Of a stretch of DNA of 64,000 nt, positions 53,529 to 61,586 are shown piece by piece. Numbering within the stretch: position 1 is the stretch's first letter; every line of letters starts with the position of its first letter. The notes under the pieces were generated by a model. It was not told the origin of the DNA and did no database searches. It saw only the letters and a list, made by a program, of their open reading frames with translations. Where the stretch lies: the NCBI RefSeq assembly GCF_025562755.1, contig NZ_CP103300.1:3163001-3227000 (forward strand), in the 5' to 3' direction. The position numbers and the translations under genes are program-made. The stretch comes from Endozoicomonas euniceicola (lineage in GTDB: Bacteria > Pseudomonadota > Gammaproteobacteria > Pseudomonadales > Endozoicomonadaceae).

Positions 53529-55283
53529 ATGCTTCCTGTAACCACAACGTACTCAGGCTTTCCAGCATCAGGTGTGCAGACTGTTACAGCCAGACCTGCT
53601 GCAACAGGTACAGCAACTGTTGCAGTATATGGTGGGCTGCCTCCTCAGCCTCCGCTGCAACAAGGTCAGCCCAGACAGTTTCAGCATAGGCTCGTTACAT
53701 ACATTCAACCTTCCACTTCTCGCATGAATCAGCTCCCTGTAGGGAGTCCTGGTTCAGAGTCATCACTCTCTACACACCTCCAGTGTTTACAAGAAGCTGT
53801 TTATGAAGTTTGCAAACACGCAGGTATCGCAGTTCAGGGTGATAGAGATATTTATGGCCAGATAAGCGCTATCTACAAAGAGATAGTGGTTTCCAGATCT
53901 GAAATAAAAGAACTAAAGGAAAAAATTAGTAATTTAAATAGTCTTTATCTGCAGGCTTCTGACCAATCAACTAAAGACTCCGGAGAAATCAAAATCCTTA
54001 AAAAAAATCTTGAAGATGCAATTGTTGACTATGAGCATTCTCAAGATAGGGTTAATAAATCAAAAGATGAGCTTAAAAAAAACACAAATAAACTTGATGA
54101 AACTGTTCATAAGCTTGAAGTGTCTCAAAATTTCGTGGTGGAAGCAGAAAATACTATTCAGGAACTAAAAGGTCAAAATGAAAATTTAAGTATTGAGAAA
54201 GAATTTTATCAAAATAGAGCTGAGGTAGAAGAATACAATGTCAAGGAGTTGAAAGAGCAGCATGAAAAATTAAAAAGTGAGTATGAACTGTCCCAAAGGA
54301 AAGTCGAGACAGCAGAAAATAATACTCAGGAGTTGAAAGAGCAGCATGAAAAGTTAAAAAGTGAATATGAACTGTCCCAAAGGAAAGTCGAGACAGCAGA
54401 AAATAATACTCAGGAGTTGAAAGAGCAGCATGAAAAGTTAAAAAGTGAGTATGAACTGTACCAAAGAAAATTCAAGACAGCAGAAAATAATACTAAGGAG
54501 TTGAAAGAGCAGCATGAAAAGTTAAAAAGTGAGTATGAGCTGTCCCAAAGAAAAGCTGAGACAGCAAAAAAGATCATTAAGAAACTGAATGAGCAAAATG
54601 TAAGTTTAAAAAGTGAGTATGAGCTGTCCCAAAGAAAAGCTGAGACAGCAGAAAAGAGCATTCAGAAACTGAATGAGCAAAATGTAAGTTTAAAAAGTGA
54701 GTATGAGCTGTCCCAAAGAAAAGCTGAGACAGCAGAAAAGAGCATTCAAGAACTGAATGAGCAAAATGTAAGTTTAAAAAGTGTGTATGAACAATCTCAA
54801 AGTGAGTTGGATGAAGAAATAGGCAAAGTACAATACCTAAAAACAGAAATCTCCAGTCTTCAAAAAATGATCCTTAATCTGAAAAAAGAACTGGATTCAT
54901 CCAGGATGGAACTTTCTTCTTTGTCTACAAAATATCAAGAAATCAAGGGTTCAGAGAGGAGTCTTTCTGCTGAAAATCTCAAAAAAGAAGAAGAGCTGAA
55001 GCATTTACGGCATTTGCTAGAAGATGCTGAAGAGACCCTTAGGCGTAATCAGCAACCTTTGAAAGACAGGGTTCCCGCTGTCAATGCTGACCATGATTAC
55101 GCTAAACGTCAGGAACCTTGTACAAAGATTCCACAATCAGTATCAACCAATGAAACCGAGCGAGAAGCTGCCAACAGTTTGTTGTTTTTATCTGGTCAGA
55201 GTCCAGCTAATTCTAATAAGAGTTTAGCTAATACTGCCCCTGAGTTAATGCGTTTACTTCAGGCGAAAGGGACAACTGACTAA
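53529..55283 (+). CDS. Coiled-coil paralog CC1 with 28-residue tandem repeats
   Basis: 584 aa. The N-terminal 80 residues are Ser/Thr/Ala/Pro-rich (VTTTYSGFPASGVQTVTARP). Residues 115-495 are continuous coiled coil, including seven 28-residue repeats at 240-435. The conserved family C-terminus follows: NLKKEEELKHLRHLLEDAEE, PCTKIPQSVSTNE and a hydrophobic LLFLSGQSP. No signal peptide or membrane span. AAGGGA lies eight bases before ATG 53529. Function not recognised; secreted or surface coiled-coil effectors are one possibility. Confidence 0.75.
   Translation: MLPVTTTYSGFPASGVQTVTARPAATGTATVAVYGGLPPQPPLQQGQPRQFQHRLVTYIQPSTSRMNQLPVGSPGSESSLSTHLQCLQEAVYEVCKHAGIAVQGDRDIYGQISAIYKEIVVSRSEIKELKEKISNLNSLYLQASDQSTKDSGEIKILKKNLEDAIVDYEHSQDRVNKSKDELKKNTNKLDETVHKLEVSQNFVVEAENTIQELKGQNENLSIEKEFYQNRAEVEEYNVKELKEQHEKLKSEYELSQRKVETAENNTQELKEQHEKLKSEYELSQRKVETAENNTQELKEQHEKLKSEYELYQRKFKTAENNTKELKEQHEKLKSEYELSQRKAETAKKIIKKLNEQNVSLKSEYELSQRKAETAEKSIQKLNEQNVSLKSEYELSQRKAETAEKSIQELNEQNVSLKSVYEQSQSELDEEIGKVQYLKTEISSLQKMILNLKKELDSSRMELSSLSTKYQEIKGSERSLSAENLKKEEELKHLRHLLEDAEETLRRNQQPLKDRVPAVNADHDYAKRQEPCTKIPQSVSTNETEREAANSLLFLSGQSPANSNKSLANTAPELMRLLQAKGTTD
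54246..54833 (+). repeat. Seven in-frame 84-bp tandem repeats in CC1
   Basis: Units start at 54246, 54330, 54414, 54498, 54582, 54666 and 54750, each encoding a 28-residue block of the type ELKEQHEKLKSEYELSQRK or KLNEQNVSLKSEYELSQRK. 28 residues are exactly four heptads, so adding or losing a unit keeps both frame and coiled-coil register. Two sub-types occupy the first four and last three units; the last unit is partly degenerate. Confidence 0.9.
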
Positions 55284-55286
55284 AAT

Positions 55287-55937
55287 ATGATACCTTCTAC
55301 AACAGCGACGGGCGTCGGCTCTACAGGCCCATTCATCCAAGCCGCAACAGCAGCAAGCCCTTATGGCAGCGTTGTATCACATTCAGGGACTAATCTGCTT
55401 CAAGGGCAGGAATGTCTTCCACTTTGGCGGACTTTGCTGCAGCGGCCAGTTTTGCAACTCCCATTAAAAAAAATTGAAAATGGTTCTTTAATCAAGAAAT
55501 TGCCCGTTGATGACCAGCACCAGCTCATGAAAGAGATTTGTCAAATTCAGAGTGATACTGCGCGTTTAGTTCATGAAGAGACTGAAGCTCTATGGAGTGA
55601 AAAAAATAAACAATTAACAGCTAGGATTAATCTACTCAACAGTGAAATGGCAGCAAGAAAAGTGGAATATGAGAAACTAAAAAAGGCAAATGAAAAGTCA
55701 AAATGTCAGTTAGAACGGTCCAAAGTTAAAGACATTAAAGCAAAAGCCAATATACAAAATATGCAACAAGAAATTAGAGACCAAAAAAAGTCCCTTAAAA
55801 AAAATTTTAAAGACATGGCAAAGTTTAAAACGGATATTGCCTCTGCTATCGGGCGTCCTGTTGCCTCTGCTACCAAGTATGGCGAGGCTATTAGTTTAGA
55901 AGATTTAATAAAAGAACTCAAGTTTAGAGAATTATAA
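55287..55937 (+). pseudogene. Coiled-coil paralog CC2, 5' part (split by IS)
   Basis: 216 codons starting MIPSTTATGVGSTGPF like CC3, with a coiled coil from about 70 to 180 and GRPVASATKYGEAISLEDLI, which aligns with CC4 GCSTTSSCEDLM. The frame ends at TAA 55935 just before the IS-like transposase gene. The missing C-terminal part lies at 57461-57766. It starts three bases after the CC1 stop and lacks the normal leader. Confidence 0.65.
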
Positions 55938-55942
55938 GTACT

Positions 55943-57435
55943 AACGTTTCGTATTTTTTGATGCTGAGATAGGTTAAGCAACCGCTTCATCTACCAGGAA
56001 AAAGCGGTTGCCATGCTCACTTCAGATCAGAAAGTAATCCTTCGAGAGCTTTCTTTATATACGACATTTCTTGCAAAAGCGCTATCACCACTTGCGGCAC
56101 CAACGTTCTGTGAGTTACTTCTGGGTGGCATGCTTTCTGGCGAAGGCTTTGTTACACAAGCCCTTCTGACGATCCACTACGAAAATTTCTGGAACAGCTA
56201 CCATCATTGGGTCTCCCAAGGTAAGTGGCGTTGGCGAAACCTGGCGCATCGTCTGATATTGCTGGTCAGTTCTAAAGTGCCTGACGGTCAGACCATTCCC
56301 CTGATTCTCGACGACCTGACACTCGAACGTTGCTCTGACAAAGCACCGGCATGCCGAATACATCACCAACACAGCAAGAAAAAGAACCGGTGTACTTATC
56401 TCCTTGGTCAATGTTGGGTCTTTCTGGCTATTCCTTTCCATAGACCATCAGACAAGGTGCATACTGCGATTCCAGTGATGGCTTTTCCATCACCTAAGTC
56501 AGGCAACATCAGCAAGCTTAAAATTGCAAAGGCCATGCTGAAATCTGTACGACAGAGTCTTCAGGGGCGAGCTTTGCGCCTGCTCACTGACTGCTGGTTT
56601 ATGAATCATACCATGATGCAGCCCGCGCTTGAGCTTGGGTATGAGGTCATTGGTCATATACCGAAAAACCGGGCACTTTATGCGCTTCCAGTCGATGCAC
56701 TTCCTCCCTCTCCTTTCAAAAGGAAAGGCCGCAAGCGTAAGTACGGTGTCAAAATGACACCTGAGGAAGTAGAGAAATTACCAGAGACCAAGATGACTCT
56801 CTGGCTTTACAGAAAGAACCGGACTGTCTCTTTTCGTTCTTGTATTTGCCGAGCTCGTTTTTTGAAAGGCCGTATTGTCCGAGTCGTCTGGAGTTGTTTT
56901 GAAAACGACAAGGGACAAACAGAAACTAAACTGTTTCTGTCCACCAATCCTGACTTGAAAGCCGATGAAGTGCTATTAGCCTACTCGCTCAGGTGGCCTA
57001 TAGAGCCTATGTTCCAGCAACTTAAACACGAGTTTGGATGCAAGCATTTATGGCAGCAGAAACTCAGAACGCTGTTACGGTGGATGCACATTAAAATGGC
57101 AGGGTATGCGCTGGTGCAATTGCTGACCATTTGTCAAAATCCAGCGGCCATTGCGCTGGCCAAAACTGCCTGGAGGAATCCCCATACAGTCACGGCCGGA
57201 ATGCTTAGGCGCGCGCTGTTTTGGATTATTCCGCAGTTTCGAATTCGTGGCTGCTGGAACCGATATGAGCAAAAATTAGAGCTGAAATTGCCGGATAAAA
57301 ACGAACGTTCGGATAGTTTTTTGGAAAAAGCGGCATAAATGAACTCAGAACCAATGATTTAAACGGTTCAGGCAGGTTTAAATTGTGTGCCTGACGGGAT
57401 TGGCTGCGCCGACGCTAAATATTTTACCGAACGTT
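55943..57435 (+). mobile_element. IS4-superfamily-like DDE insertion sequence inside CC2
   Basis: Carries one transposase gene. Candidate imperfect ends are AACGTTTCGTA at 55943 and its relative AACGTTCGGTA read inward from 57435; no target duplication was found, so the ends are tentative. The element sits between two parts of a single coiled-coil gene. Confidence 0.5.
56013..57338 (+). CDS. DDE transposase (IS4/IS701-like)
   Basis: 441 aa, full length. Likely catalytic residues: D in PLILDDLTLERC, D in LRLLTDCWFMNH and E in YSLRWPIEPMFQQLKHEFG, the last being the Y-x2-RW-IE pattern of IS4-superfamily transposases. The family within the superfamily (IS4 or IS701) is not resolved. A CGCTTTTTCC/GGAAAAAGCG inverted pair around 55990-56008 may be a regulatory hairpin before the start. 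Confidence 0.85.
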   Translation: MLTSDQKVILRELSLYTTFLAKALSPLAAPTFCELLLGGMLSGEGFVTQALLTIHYENFWNSYHHWVSQGKWRWRNLAHRLILLVSSKVPDGQTIPLILDDLTLERCSDKAPACRIHHQHSKKKNRCTYLLGQCWVFLAIPFHRPSDKVHTAIPVMAFPSPKSGNISKLKIAKAMLKSVRQSLQGRALRLLTDCWFMNHTMMQPALELGYEVIGHIPKNRALYALPVDALPPSPFKRKGRKRKYGVKMTPEEVEKLPETKMTLWLYRKNRTVSFRSCICRARFLKGRIVRVVWSCFENDKGQTETKLFLSTNPDLKADEVLLAYSLRWPIEPMFQQLKHEFGCKHLWQQKLRTLLRWMHIKMAGYALVQLLTICQNPAAIALAKTAWRNPHTVTAGMLRRALFWIIPQFRIRGCWNRYEQKLELKLPDKNERSDSFLEKAA

Positions 57436-57460
57436 CATGTTTCAAGAAATCTAAACCTGA

Positions 57461-57766
57461 GTAAAAGAAGTTTCAGCCTTAAAAGAAAAAACGAATCCAT
57501 CCGTGGTAGAGCATTTCTATTTGTCCGTAGAATATCAAGTAAGGAGTCTTTGGGCTAAAAATATCCAAAAGGAAGAAGAGCTGAAGTATTTACGCGATTT
57601 GCTAAAAAAGGCTGAAGAGGAACTCAGGCTTTGTCAGAAACAATTAGCTAAAGACGCTGCAGACACGTTGTTGGCTTTACATGATCAGAGAGGTGCCGAT
57701 TTTGCACCTGATCAGGTTTCAGCCAATACAGCCCCTGAAGTAATGCGTTCACTTCAGATGCAATAG
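57461..57766 (+). pseudogene. Coiled-coil paralog CC2, 3' part
   Basis: Translation VKEVSALKEKTNPSVVEHFY, LSVEYQV, then KEEELKYLRDLLKKAEEELR and NTAPEVMRSLQMQ aligns with the C-terminal 100 residues of CC1 and CC3 (KVSALEQELYSSEVEFSSLS, KEEELKNLRHLLEDAEE). It has no start of its own; GTG 57503 is only an in-frame valine. This is the tail of the gene that begins at 55287. Confidence 0.7.
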
Positions 57767-57813
57767 GGCAACATAGTGTCAGGCCAACATAGTGTCAGGG
57801 CAACATAGTGTCA
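57766..57813. repeat. Three 16-bp tandem repeats
   Basis: GGGCAACATAGTGTCA, GGCCAACATAGTGTCA and GGGCAACATAGTGTCA in direct succession immediately after the CC2 tail stop. No recognised function. Confidence 0.85.
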
Positions 57814-57876
57814 GGCCTCAGCATATTCACCGCAAGCTCCCCGGCTTTCAGAGGCTTTCGCAAAAGAGCTACCCTT

Positions 57877-58013
57877 TTACCACGGTAACTCAGCTCCATC
57901 GTAGGCTAAAAACTTTCCGGTACAGTCAGGCGTCGACTTTAGAATAACGTTTAACAGCTGGCTGGCCGTTTTCTCTGGAGTAAACAGTTTTTCCGGATGT
58001 GCATTTCTCTGGA
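57877..58013 (-). pseudogene. Copied 3' end of the SDR gene at 60851
   Basis: 57835-58013 matches 60809-60988 with about 10 differences and encodes the last 45 residues of the SDR protein (PEKLFTPEKTASQLLNVILK, TGKFLAYDGAELPW and stop) plus its downstream flank. No start, so it is a fragment carried along when the coiled-coil genes duplicated. Confidence 0.85.
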
Positions 58014-58070
58014 ACTAATTACACATACTTATGTCTCTTAAATATTGAATTTATTTAAGGGACTAAGAAT

Positions 58071-59570
58071 ATGATACCTTCTACAACAGTGACGGGGTTC
58101 GGCTCAGGTGTGCAGACCGCAACAGCGGGAGCTGATTCAACAGGCTCTACAGCAAGCTACTCCGGCAGTGTTACACAACATGATGTGCCTTCTCAGCTTA
58201 CCCGGACAGAGCCTTTTCTTGGGCAGACTTTGCAGCAGCGGTCAGTTTTGCCATCCTCTCCTTATATTTCTATAAGAACACTGACAGAAGATCCATCAAT
58301 CCAGAATTTGCCTTCGGGTGTCCGGAGCCATGTTATAGGAATGATTACGGGCGCTCAAAATAGGATGAAAGTATTTCAGAAAGCTATAGAGCCATTTCTG
58401 GAGATGCTTAAAAAAGCGAATTATGCGAATGAGATAACAACTAAGGAAGTTTCTTTAGGGACTCTTAACCTTGGCCTGCCTAATTTGAAGTTTACTGCCT
58501 GGCCCAGAACTCTTAATCCAGACCTGATAATACCGAACGTCAGCTCTTTAAATTACTCACTGGAACCTATTCGTGAAATCTGCAGGCAGGCCAATATTGC
58601 AGTTCAGAACGAAGCTTGTTTACAAGATCAGAAAGATGCCATTATTAGCAATATATTGACGTCTGAAAAAGAGATAGAAAGTCTGAAGAATGAACTTGAT
58701 AAATTAAAAAATGAGTTAGCACGATTATTTCACGAATCTACTGAAGATACTGGCAGGATTCAAAGCCTCAAAAAGGAACTTGAAGACACAAGCCATAAAT
58801 TGACGCTATCTCAAGAGAATGCCAGAGGTGCGGCAGAGGAGCTTCAAAACCTCAAAAGTACACTTGAACGTAAAAATATTGAACTCAATACTTCAGAAAG
58901 AAAAGCTTCGGAAGCAGAAAGCAGCATTCAGAAACTAAAAAAACAAAATGCAAGTAAGAAACGTAAGCTTGAACTGTCTCAAAGTGAAGAGGCTGAAGCA
59001 AAAGTCAAGATAAGAAAGTTTGATGAAATATTAAAAAAAAGCAATGATGTCATTCAGGAATTAAGTAATGAATTAAAAATAATGACGAAAAGTGAACATG
59101 CCAAACAAAAAAAGTTAATCGAATGTTTTAAGAATATCGTTGATTCTTCTAAACAGCTAATCGATGAAAAAGAAAAAGTTTCTGCCTTAGAACAAGAACT
59201 GTATTCATCTGAGGTGGAATTTTCCTCTTTGTCTGCGGAATATCAAGTAATCAAGGATTCAGAGAGAAAACTTTATGCTGAAAATCTCAAAAAAGAAGAA
59301 GAGCTGAAAAATTTACGGCATTTGCTAGAAGATGCTGAAGAGACCCTTAGGCGTAATCAGCAATCTTTGAAAGACAGGGTTTCCGCTGTCAATGTTGATC
59401 ATGGTTGCGCTAAACGTCAGGAACCTTGTACAAAGATTCCACAATCAGTACCAACCAATGAAGCCGAGCAAGAAACTGCCAAAACTTTGTTGATTTTATC
59501 TGGTCAGAGTCCATCTGATGCTACTCCTGAATTAAGGGGTTTACTTCAGAAGAAAGAGACAGCTGGCTAA
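58071..59570 (+). CDS. Coiled-coil paralog CC3
   Basis: 499 aa. N-terminal MIPSTTVTGFGSGVQTATAG region, a middle non-coiled segment (80-190, with LPSGVRSHVIGMITGAQNRM) found only here in this form, coiled coil from about 195 to 420, and the conserved C-terminus (NLKKEEELKNLRHLLEDAEE, PCTKIPQSVPTNEAE, PELRGLLQKKE). The complete leader with CTTAAAT/ATTTAAG hairpin precedes it. It seems the most complete member together with CC1. Function unknown. Confidence 0.75.
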   Translation: MIPSTTVTGFGSGVQTATAGADSTGSTASYSGSVTQHDVPSQLTRTEPFLGQTLQQRSVLPSSPYISIRTLTEDPSIQNLPSGVRSHVIGMITGAQNRMKVFQKAIEPFLEMLKKANYANEITTKEVSLGTLNLGLPNLKFTAWPRTLNPDLIIPNVSSLNYSLEPIREICRQANIAVQNEACLQDQKDAIISNILTSEKEIESLKNELDKLKNELARLFHESTEDTGRIQSLKKELEDTSHKLTLSQENARGAAEELQNLKSTLERKNIELNTSERKASEAESSIQKLKKQNASKKRKLELSQSEEAEAKVKIRKFDEILKKSNDVIQELSNELKIMTKSEHAKQKKLIECFKNIVDSSKQLIDEKEKVSALEQELYSSEVEFSSLSAEYQVIKDSERKLYAENLKKEEELKNLRHLLEDAEETLRRNQQSLKDRVSAVNVDHGCAKRQEPCTKIPQSVPTNEAEQETAKTLLILSGQSPSDATPELRGLLQKKETAG

Positions 59571-59599
59571 CCTGTTGAGTTTATTTAAGGGACTAAAAT

Positions 59600-60724
59600 A
59601 TGATACCTCCTGTAACAACAGACTCGGTGTTTAGAGCGGCAAGTATACAGACCACTACAGCTGGAACTGCTACAACAGGTACAGCAACTGTTTCATCTCA
59701 GCAGCCTCCGTGGCAACGAGGTTCGTCTTGGCAGCCTGTTTGGCAGCAGAGGTCCGTTTCACAATTTCCTGCCGGGAGCCCTCGTTTAGCGTCATCGTCC
59801 TCTACTTACCAACAGTTTTTTCACAAAGCTATTGATGTAACCTGCAAGGAAGCAGAGATTAGTGTTGGAAGTAGAGAAAGCTTCAGCAAACTTAAAAACC
59901 TCGAACAAAAGCTTGAAGACATAACCAATGCTTATAAAAATTCTAAAAATGACACTAAGGAAGCAATAGATACGCTTCAAAATTTCACGAATGAATATCA
60001 AATATCTGTTGATGAACTGGGACTGTCAAAAAGGGATTTGGAAGTAGCAGAAAACAAAATACAGGAGTTAGAAGAAGGGAATAAAAAATTAAAAATTGAG
60101 AATGATTCGTCTGTAGCTATCATCCAAGATCTCAAAGAAAAACTTAAAGACAAAAATTATGCACTGGAGGAATCTCAGAAAAATTCTAAAGAAGTGATAG
60201 ATGCATTTGAAAAAGCTATTAAAGTTTTTGATGATATGGAAGGGGATGAAATTGCAAGCATGAAACGTCAGCTTGGGCTGTCCGAAATAGAAGTTTCAGA
60301 AGGAAAAAAGAAGATTCAGGAACTAGAAGAAGAACTTGAAGAAAAAAACAAAATGAATCAAAAGTTAAGCGATGAAATAAAAGAGTTAAAAGACAAAATG
60401 AAAAATGAGCATGCCGAACAGAAGCGTCTTATCAAACCTTTGGGGGAGAAAATTCTTGCTTCTATAGAGGAAGGTAATGAAACAGAAAAGGTAAAATCTG
60501 AACTTACTACTTCTAAAGAGCGGCTTAAAAAACTTAAAGAGAGTATAGCTTCTGTTACCGGTTGTTCGACGACTAGTAGCTGTGAGGACTTAATGAAAAG
60601 CATGGCTGCCTTGAAGCGTAAATTGAATGCACCTGAGGCGCATTCTTCAACTTTGTCTGCACAACATCAAGCAGTCAAAAAACCAGAGGGTAAAATTGAT
60701 GTTATAGTTCTCGACGGTGAATAA
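59600..60724 (+). CDS. Coiled-coil paralog CC4, probably truncated by a nonsense codon
   Basis: 374 aa. Ser/Thr-rich start (MIPPVTTDSVFRAASIQTTT), coiled coil from about 85 to 330, then ASVTGCSTTSSCEDLMKS and HSSTLSAQHQAVKKPEGK. The TAA at 60722 falls where the other members continue; directly after it the same frame reads KLKQLRNSKKDAEKALRSPG, matching EELKHLRHLLEDAEETLRR of CC1. The C-terminal family domain is therefore lost. Shares AAGGGACTAAAATATGATAC with the other leaders. Confidence 0.7.
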   Translation: MIPPVTTDSVFRAASIQTTTAGTATTGTATVSSQQPPWQRGSSWQPVWQQRSVSQFPAGSPRLASSSSTYQQFFHKAIDVTCKEAEISVGSRESFSKLKNLEQKLEDITNAYKNSKNDTKEAIDTLQNFTNEYQISVDELGLSKRDLEVAENKIQELEEGNKKLKIENDSSVAIIQDLKEKLKDKNYALEESQKNSKEVIDAFEKAIKVFDDMEGDEIASMKRQLGLSEIEVSEGKKKIQELEEELEEKNKMNQKLSDEIKELKDKMKNEHAEQKRLIKPLGEKILASIEEGNETEKVKSELTTSKERLKKLKESIASVTGCSTTSSCEDLMKSMAALKRKLNAPEAHSSTLSAQHQAVKKPEGKIDVIVLDGE

Positions 60725-60850
60725 AAACTGAAGCAGTTACGCAATTCGAAAAAAGATGCTGAAAAGGCTCTTAGGTCTCCTGGAAGAGCATCGCAAGATT
60801 TCTCCGTATGCTCCCGGGCTTTCAGAGGCTTTCGCAAAAGAGCTACCCTT

Positions 60851-61558
60851 TTACCACGGTAACTCAGCTCCATCGTAGGCTAAAAACTTTCCGGTACAGT
60901 CAGGCGTCGATTTTAGAATAACGTTTAACAACTGGCTGGCCGCTTTCTCTGGAGTAAACAATTTTTCCGGAGGCACATTTCTCTGGAAGGGTTTTGACAG
61001 GCCGGTATCAGTTGTACCGGGATGCAGCGAGAGAATCGTGCATTTCGGCACCTTTCTTTTCCATTCAATACTGAGTGTTTTCAGGGCCATATTCAGTGCG
61101 GCTTTGGAGCTGCGATAGCTGATCCAGCCCCCCAGCTGGTTATCAGTGATACTGCCAACCCTGCCAGAGATAACGGCAAAGCAGCTGCTTTCAGACTGTT
61201 TCAGGGCAGACTGAAAATATCTGGCCAGCAGCAGACTCGGGAGTGTGTTAATTTTCAAACTCTCAAGAAAAAACTCAGGCTCTATGCTTTGAATGGTTTT
61301 TTCCGGCTGGTGGTTATGGTTGTGCAGCATACCGGCAGCATTTATAAGCCAGTCCAGTTTTGGAAGCTGGTTTGACAGGCTTTGTATCTGTGTCTCAGAA
61401 GTTAAGTCCAGTGTGTGCCAGTTGAGGTTATCATGCTGGAACTCAGGTTTCTGAGATCGCCAGGTGGCATGAACGGTTGCGTCGGGCATTGCTTTCAGTA
61501 TGCTTTTTACCATCGCCAGCCCAATGCCGCCACTGCCGCCGGTGATCAGAATATTCAT
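60851..61558 (-). CDS. Short-chain dehydrogenase/reductase (CsgA/C-factor-like)
   Basis: 235 aa classical SDR: nucleotide motif GGSGGIGLAM (7-16), NAAGML, catalytic S in VISGRVGSI and Y-x3-K in ISYRSSKAALN. Most like the C-factor-type SDRs of unknown substrate. Convergent with the coiled-coil array, and 28 bp downstream of the acs stop, so it may be co-transcribed with acs. Its 3' end has been copied to 57877-58013. Confidence 0.87.
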   Translation of the reverse strand: MNILITGGSGGIGLAMVKSILKAMPDATVHATWRSQKPEFQHDNLNWHTLDLTSETQIQSLSNQLPKLDWLINAAGMLHNHNHQPEKTIQSIEPEFFLESLKINTLPSLLLARYFQSALKQSESSCFAVISGRVGSITDNQLGGWISYRSSKAALNMALKTLSIEWKRKVPKCTILSLHPGTTDTGLSKPFQRNVPPEKLFTPEKAASQLLNVILKSTPDCTGKFLAYDGAELPW

Positions 61559-61586
61559 GGTGTTTACCTTTACTGTTTACTGTTTC

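Noticed and set aside
61022..61375. 117-aa frame antisense to the SDR gene
   Set aside because: The SDR reading frame is complete with all catalytic motifs.
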